DNA of 64,000 nucleotides, taken from positions 3,100,001 to 3,164,000 of the forward strand of contig JAFEKR010000004.1 in assembly GCA_019022495.1 (NCBI GenBank), in the 5' to 3' direction. The notes beneath the pieces were generated by a model that made no database searches, was not told the origin of the DNA, and saw only the letters and a list, made by a program, of their open reading frames with translations. Each line of letters starts with the position of its first letter. The first letter of the stretch is position 1. The DNA is from Epichloe hybrida. Its lineage: Eukaryota > Ascomycota > Sordariomycetes > Hypocreales > Clavicipitaceae. The position numbers and the translations under genes were made by a program. Positions 61,567 to 64,000 of this stretch are shown here, in pieces.

Positions 61567-64000
61567 TGTCACGACTGTGGTGGGAGAGATACAAACGGAG
61601 TGAAGGCTAAGACTCTTAATCATAGCTAGAGAGCTACTACTTAGGGGTAGGTACATAAAGGTCTTAAACTCTAACCTCCTATAACTCTTATAGGTAGTCC
61701 TTATCTAAATACCCTACTATATACATATAGCTACCTAGTAGCTACTTAGTTATCTATATAATCCAGGGCTTATCTAAGGGCTCTATTATATAACTATCCT
61801 ATCTGTAACTCCCTAGCCTCCATGCCCCTAATATACTACCCCCCTAATATATAATTATCCTTAATTATAAAGAGCTACTTAGCTAGTGTGTGTTTACTAC
61901 GCATAATCCATGGTAATATCTATATTACTAGCTATACTATTAGTGCATAGTATTATATCTACTTTAAATAGTAAGATAGATATTATAGGGATCTGGTTAG
62001 CCCTTCTTATAATCACTAGATTATAAGTAGCTATATACTTACTACTTTATTGCCTCTAATATACATACCTCTATCTAATAAGTTATTAGTGCTAAGTAAG
62101 TAAACTACTAGTATTAAGTTTCGTAATTAGGTTAAATAGACAGGGTAATATATACTATTTAAAATAAATAACTTCTTATCTAATATTAGGGATATTATAT
62201 TAATCTTGCTAGGAGTTCACAGCTAGCATACATATCTGCTAGTGGCAGCTATAACTATAAATATTATAATTCCTAGATTAGCTACATATAGCGCATAAAT
62301 TACTTAGGGGTCTAGGGCTAATATAAAAGAGGCCTACTTTCCCTTACTTTTATATACTTTTTCTTCCTTTTATATTCTCCCTTAGTATTATAAGTTATCC
62401 TTACCTATAAACTAGTAGCTTTATAGCTTCTCTTATAGTAATTACTAATATCCTATAGCATTACTTTATTATCTATATCTATCCTTATCTAAAATATCTA
62501 AATTCTCTTAAATACTAAAATATTAGTTTCTTACCTTTTACCTATAAGTTTCCTTATAGTATATTACTACTAACTTACTAGTAGTTAATAATATCTTTAA
62601 CATAAGTAACTACTTTACTACTACTACCTCCCCCTAGTATAAAGACTGCTATAATATCCCTTATAAAGTCTCCTAGCAAGAAACATTTAGCTTCTAAAAT
62701 TTCTATATAAGTATAATATCTATATTCCCCTAGCACTTACCTTACTAACTTATAGCTAGTAGTACTAGTAAAATAAAAATTCCTTATATATACTATATAT
62801 AGTAGGTAGTAATATAGGTAATTGCTCCTAAAGATAGCAATAGCGCGGAGCCATAATATCTTATAGAGGGTAAATCTATCCTAATAAAGTATACTAATTC
62901 CCTAAGTATAACTTCACTACTATCTTACTATAGGTTATTACTAACTTATATAAGTAACTTAATAAAATACATATATTATTTATAAAATAATAAAGACTAT
63001 TCTAGGGTATATCCTCCCTTTTCTTACTACTAATACATATACTAACATACTACTAGTGTCTTACTTAGTTTACCTAGTTATACTATACGCTCTTTAAGCG
63101 TATTAACGCTCATAGTAATCCTAATAATAATCTATACTTTCTTAATAATATACATATCCCCTATTTCTATAACTTAGTTACTACTAATATACTACTAGTA
63201 TCTAATGCGTATAAAGCATAAACTTTATAATATGCTCTTAACCACTAAAAATACTAATAAGTATAATTAGGCAAGGCAAGCGCGGCTTATAGCAGAAGTT
63301 ACATGTAAGGCTAACGCTAATGAATAAGTTACTATATTGCTACTTAGTAATACTATTAATCTAGAAGTCTAGATAGATATTTCTAATAGCTTGTGTTTTA
63401 TTACGTAAAACCTTCTATCTATATATACTCCCTACGCTCTAGCTTATAGCTTTACTAACTTACTAATAGCTTACTACTAACACATTTACACTTCTTACTT
63501 ATATTAGGCCACTAAACCTTCCTAGCAAGCTTTATACATATATATATGAAGAGAGGGATTCTTCTAATAATAAGGACAAATCCTCCGCCCCTATTAGCAT
63601 AGGTAAGACTACTAAGGGTTAGGCGCCTAATATATTAATAGAGTAATTAGTATAAAGTAGCTATAAGTTAGGTTATCTAAGAAATTATCTAGATTTTTTT
63701 CTTTATATGTTACTACTACTATCTAGACTCTATTAAATACACCTCTATATCCGCAAACTAGCTACTTAGTTACCACTTATAATCCTTAATAATATCTATT
63801 ATAATAAAATCTCTTTTCTTTACCTAAGAATTTTCTAAAGTATTATAGCCCTTTTACTTAACTAGGTATTTCTAACATCTCCTATTATAATAATATAATA
63901 TAATTCTCTTAAATTTAAACTCCTACTTATTATTTATAATGTTCTCTCGCAGTAAGAACATATCTTCTATGCTAGATAGGTCCCCTATAAATAGTTTAAG
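61567..64000 (-). mobile_element. Gypsy chromovirus inserted into Copia, 3' end only
   Basis: Begins TGTCACGACTGTGG at 61567, splitting the Copia integrase frame. That terminus matches 21340-21414. The coding relic at the right edge reads on the minus strand and ends in a chromodomain, so 61567 is the 3' LTR terminus of a minus-strand element whose body lies beyond the window. The interval 61640-63760 is heavily RIP-mutated and I could not place the LTR's other boundary. Confidence 0.65.
63765..63950 (-). pseudogene. Chromodomain relic at the integrase C-terminus of the chromovirus
   Basis: The minus-strand reading gives RENIINNK-stop-EFKFKRIILYYYNRR, then KYLVK-stop-KGYNTLENS-stop-VKKRDF and DIIKDYKW. 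This is the chromodomain consensus (basic strand, YLVKWKGY, ENSWV) with both conserved Trp codons turned to TAG. Chromodomains of fungal chromoviruses direct integration to heterochromatin, which suits this location. Confidence 0.85.

Larger units (their letters stand above)
21293..64000. other. AT-rich, RIP-mutated transposon block
   Basis: From about 21.3 kb the composition switches to AT-rich sequence full of TA and nearly free of CA and TG; for example 24001-24060 contains 11 TA and no CA or TG. All frames are closed by TAG/TAA over tens of kilobases, yet ghost protein motifs of retrotransposons remain readable, with Trp and Gln codons turned to stops and Asp to Asn. This is the signature of RIP (C to T at CpA on either strand of duplicated DNA), known from Neurospora and other Pezizomycotina. 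The constituent elements are listed separately. Confidence 0.93.

Noticed and set aside
21293..64000. AT-rich block as mitochondrial DNA or a centromere
   Set aside because: Ghost LTR, LINE and chromovirus motifs with RIP-type changes explain it as nuclear transposon-rich heterochromatin; no mitochondrial genes are seen. A centromeric role cannot be tested from sequence alone.

Overview
The window reads as nuclear DNA of a filamentous ascomycete, most likely a Sordariomycete and probably Hypocreales. The evidence is short introns of about 50-160 bp with fungal splice sites, the protein families present, and an AT-rich block whose base changes look like repeat-induced point mutation (RIP). The order-level placement rests on remembered protein similarity and was not tested.

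Bases 1-21300 are an ordinary gene-rich euchromatic segment with eight housekeeping genes and one broken gene. In order: the 3' part of RPC37/RPC5 of RNA polymerase III (+), PAT1 mRNA-decay factor (-), a KRE2/MNT1-type alpha-1,2-mannosyltransferase (+), mitochondrial ribosomal protein uS12m (-), an ACADSB-like mitochondrial acyl-CoA dehydrogenase (+), protein kinase C PKC1 (-, seven exons), the mitochondrial inner-membrane protein SHE9/MDM33 (-), a PYP1-like HAD phosphatase (+), and a MYND zinc-finger gene (+) with an in-frame TGA. The genes are independently transcribed and mostly convergent or divergent. KRE2-type mannosylation and PKC1 both serve the cell wall, and uS12m, ACAD and SHE9 are all mitochondrial, but nothing indicates a cluster.

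From about 21.3 kb to the right edge (42.7 kb) the sequence changes abruptly. It is very AT-rich, dominated by TpA, almost devoid of CpA/TpG and closed by stop codons in every frame. It is a nest of RIP-mutated transposons: a complete Copia element with 265-bp LTRs and a 5-bp target duplication (22634-31212); inside it a 1970-bp hAT-like DNA element with an 8-bp target duplication (25396-27365); two Tad1-like LINE copies in opposite orientations (about 33.3-37.0 kb + and 49.1-53.9 kb -); 75-bp tandem repeats; a 358-bp terminal-inverted-repeat element; a G/T-skewed satellite (53.9-55.4 kb); a minus-strand Ty3/Gypsy relic (55.4-58.1 kb); a younger, less mutated Copia (58.1-61.6 kb); and a minus-strand chromodomain-bearing Gypsy element that interrupts that Copia at 61567 and runs off the window.

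I found no sign of a novel cellular system. The points most worth checking are the nested insertion record, the in-frame TGA in the MYND gene beside the heterochromatin boundary, the frame break at the SHE9 N-terminus, and several unnamed repeat and foldback families. Exon limits were read by eye from splice motifs and reading frame. Coordinates of transposon bodies are approximate unless LTR, TIR or target-duplication bases are stated.
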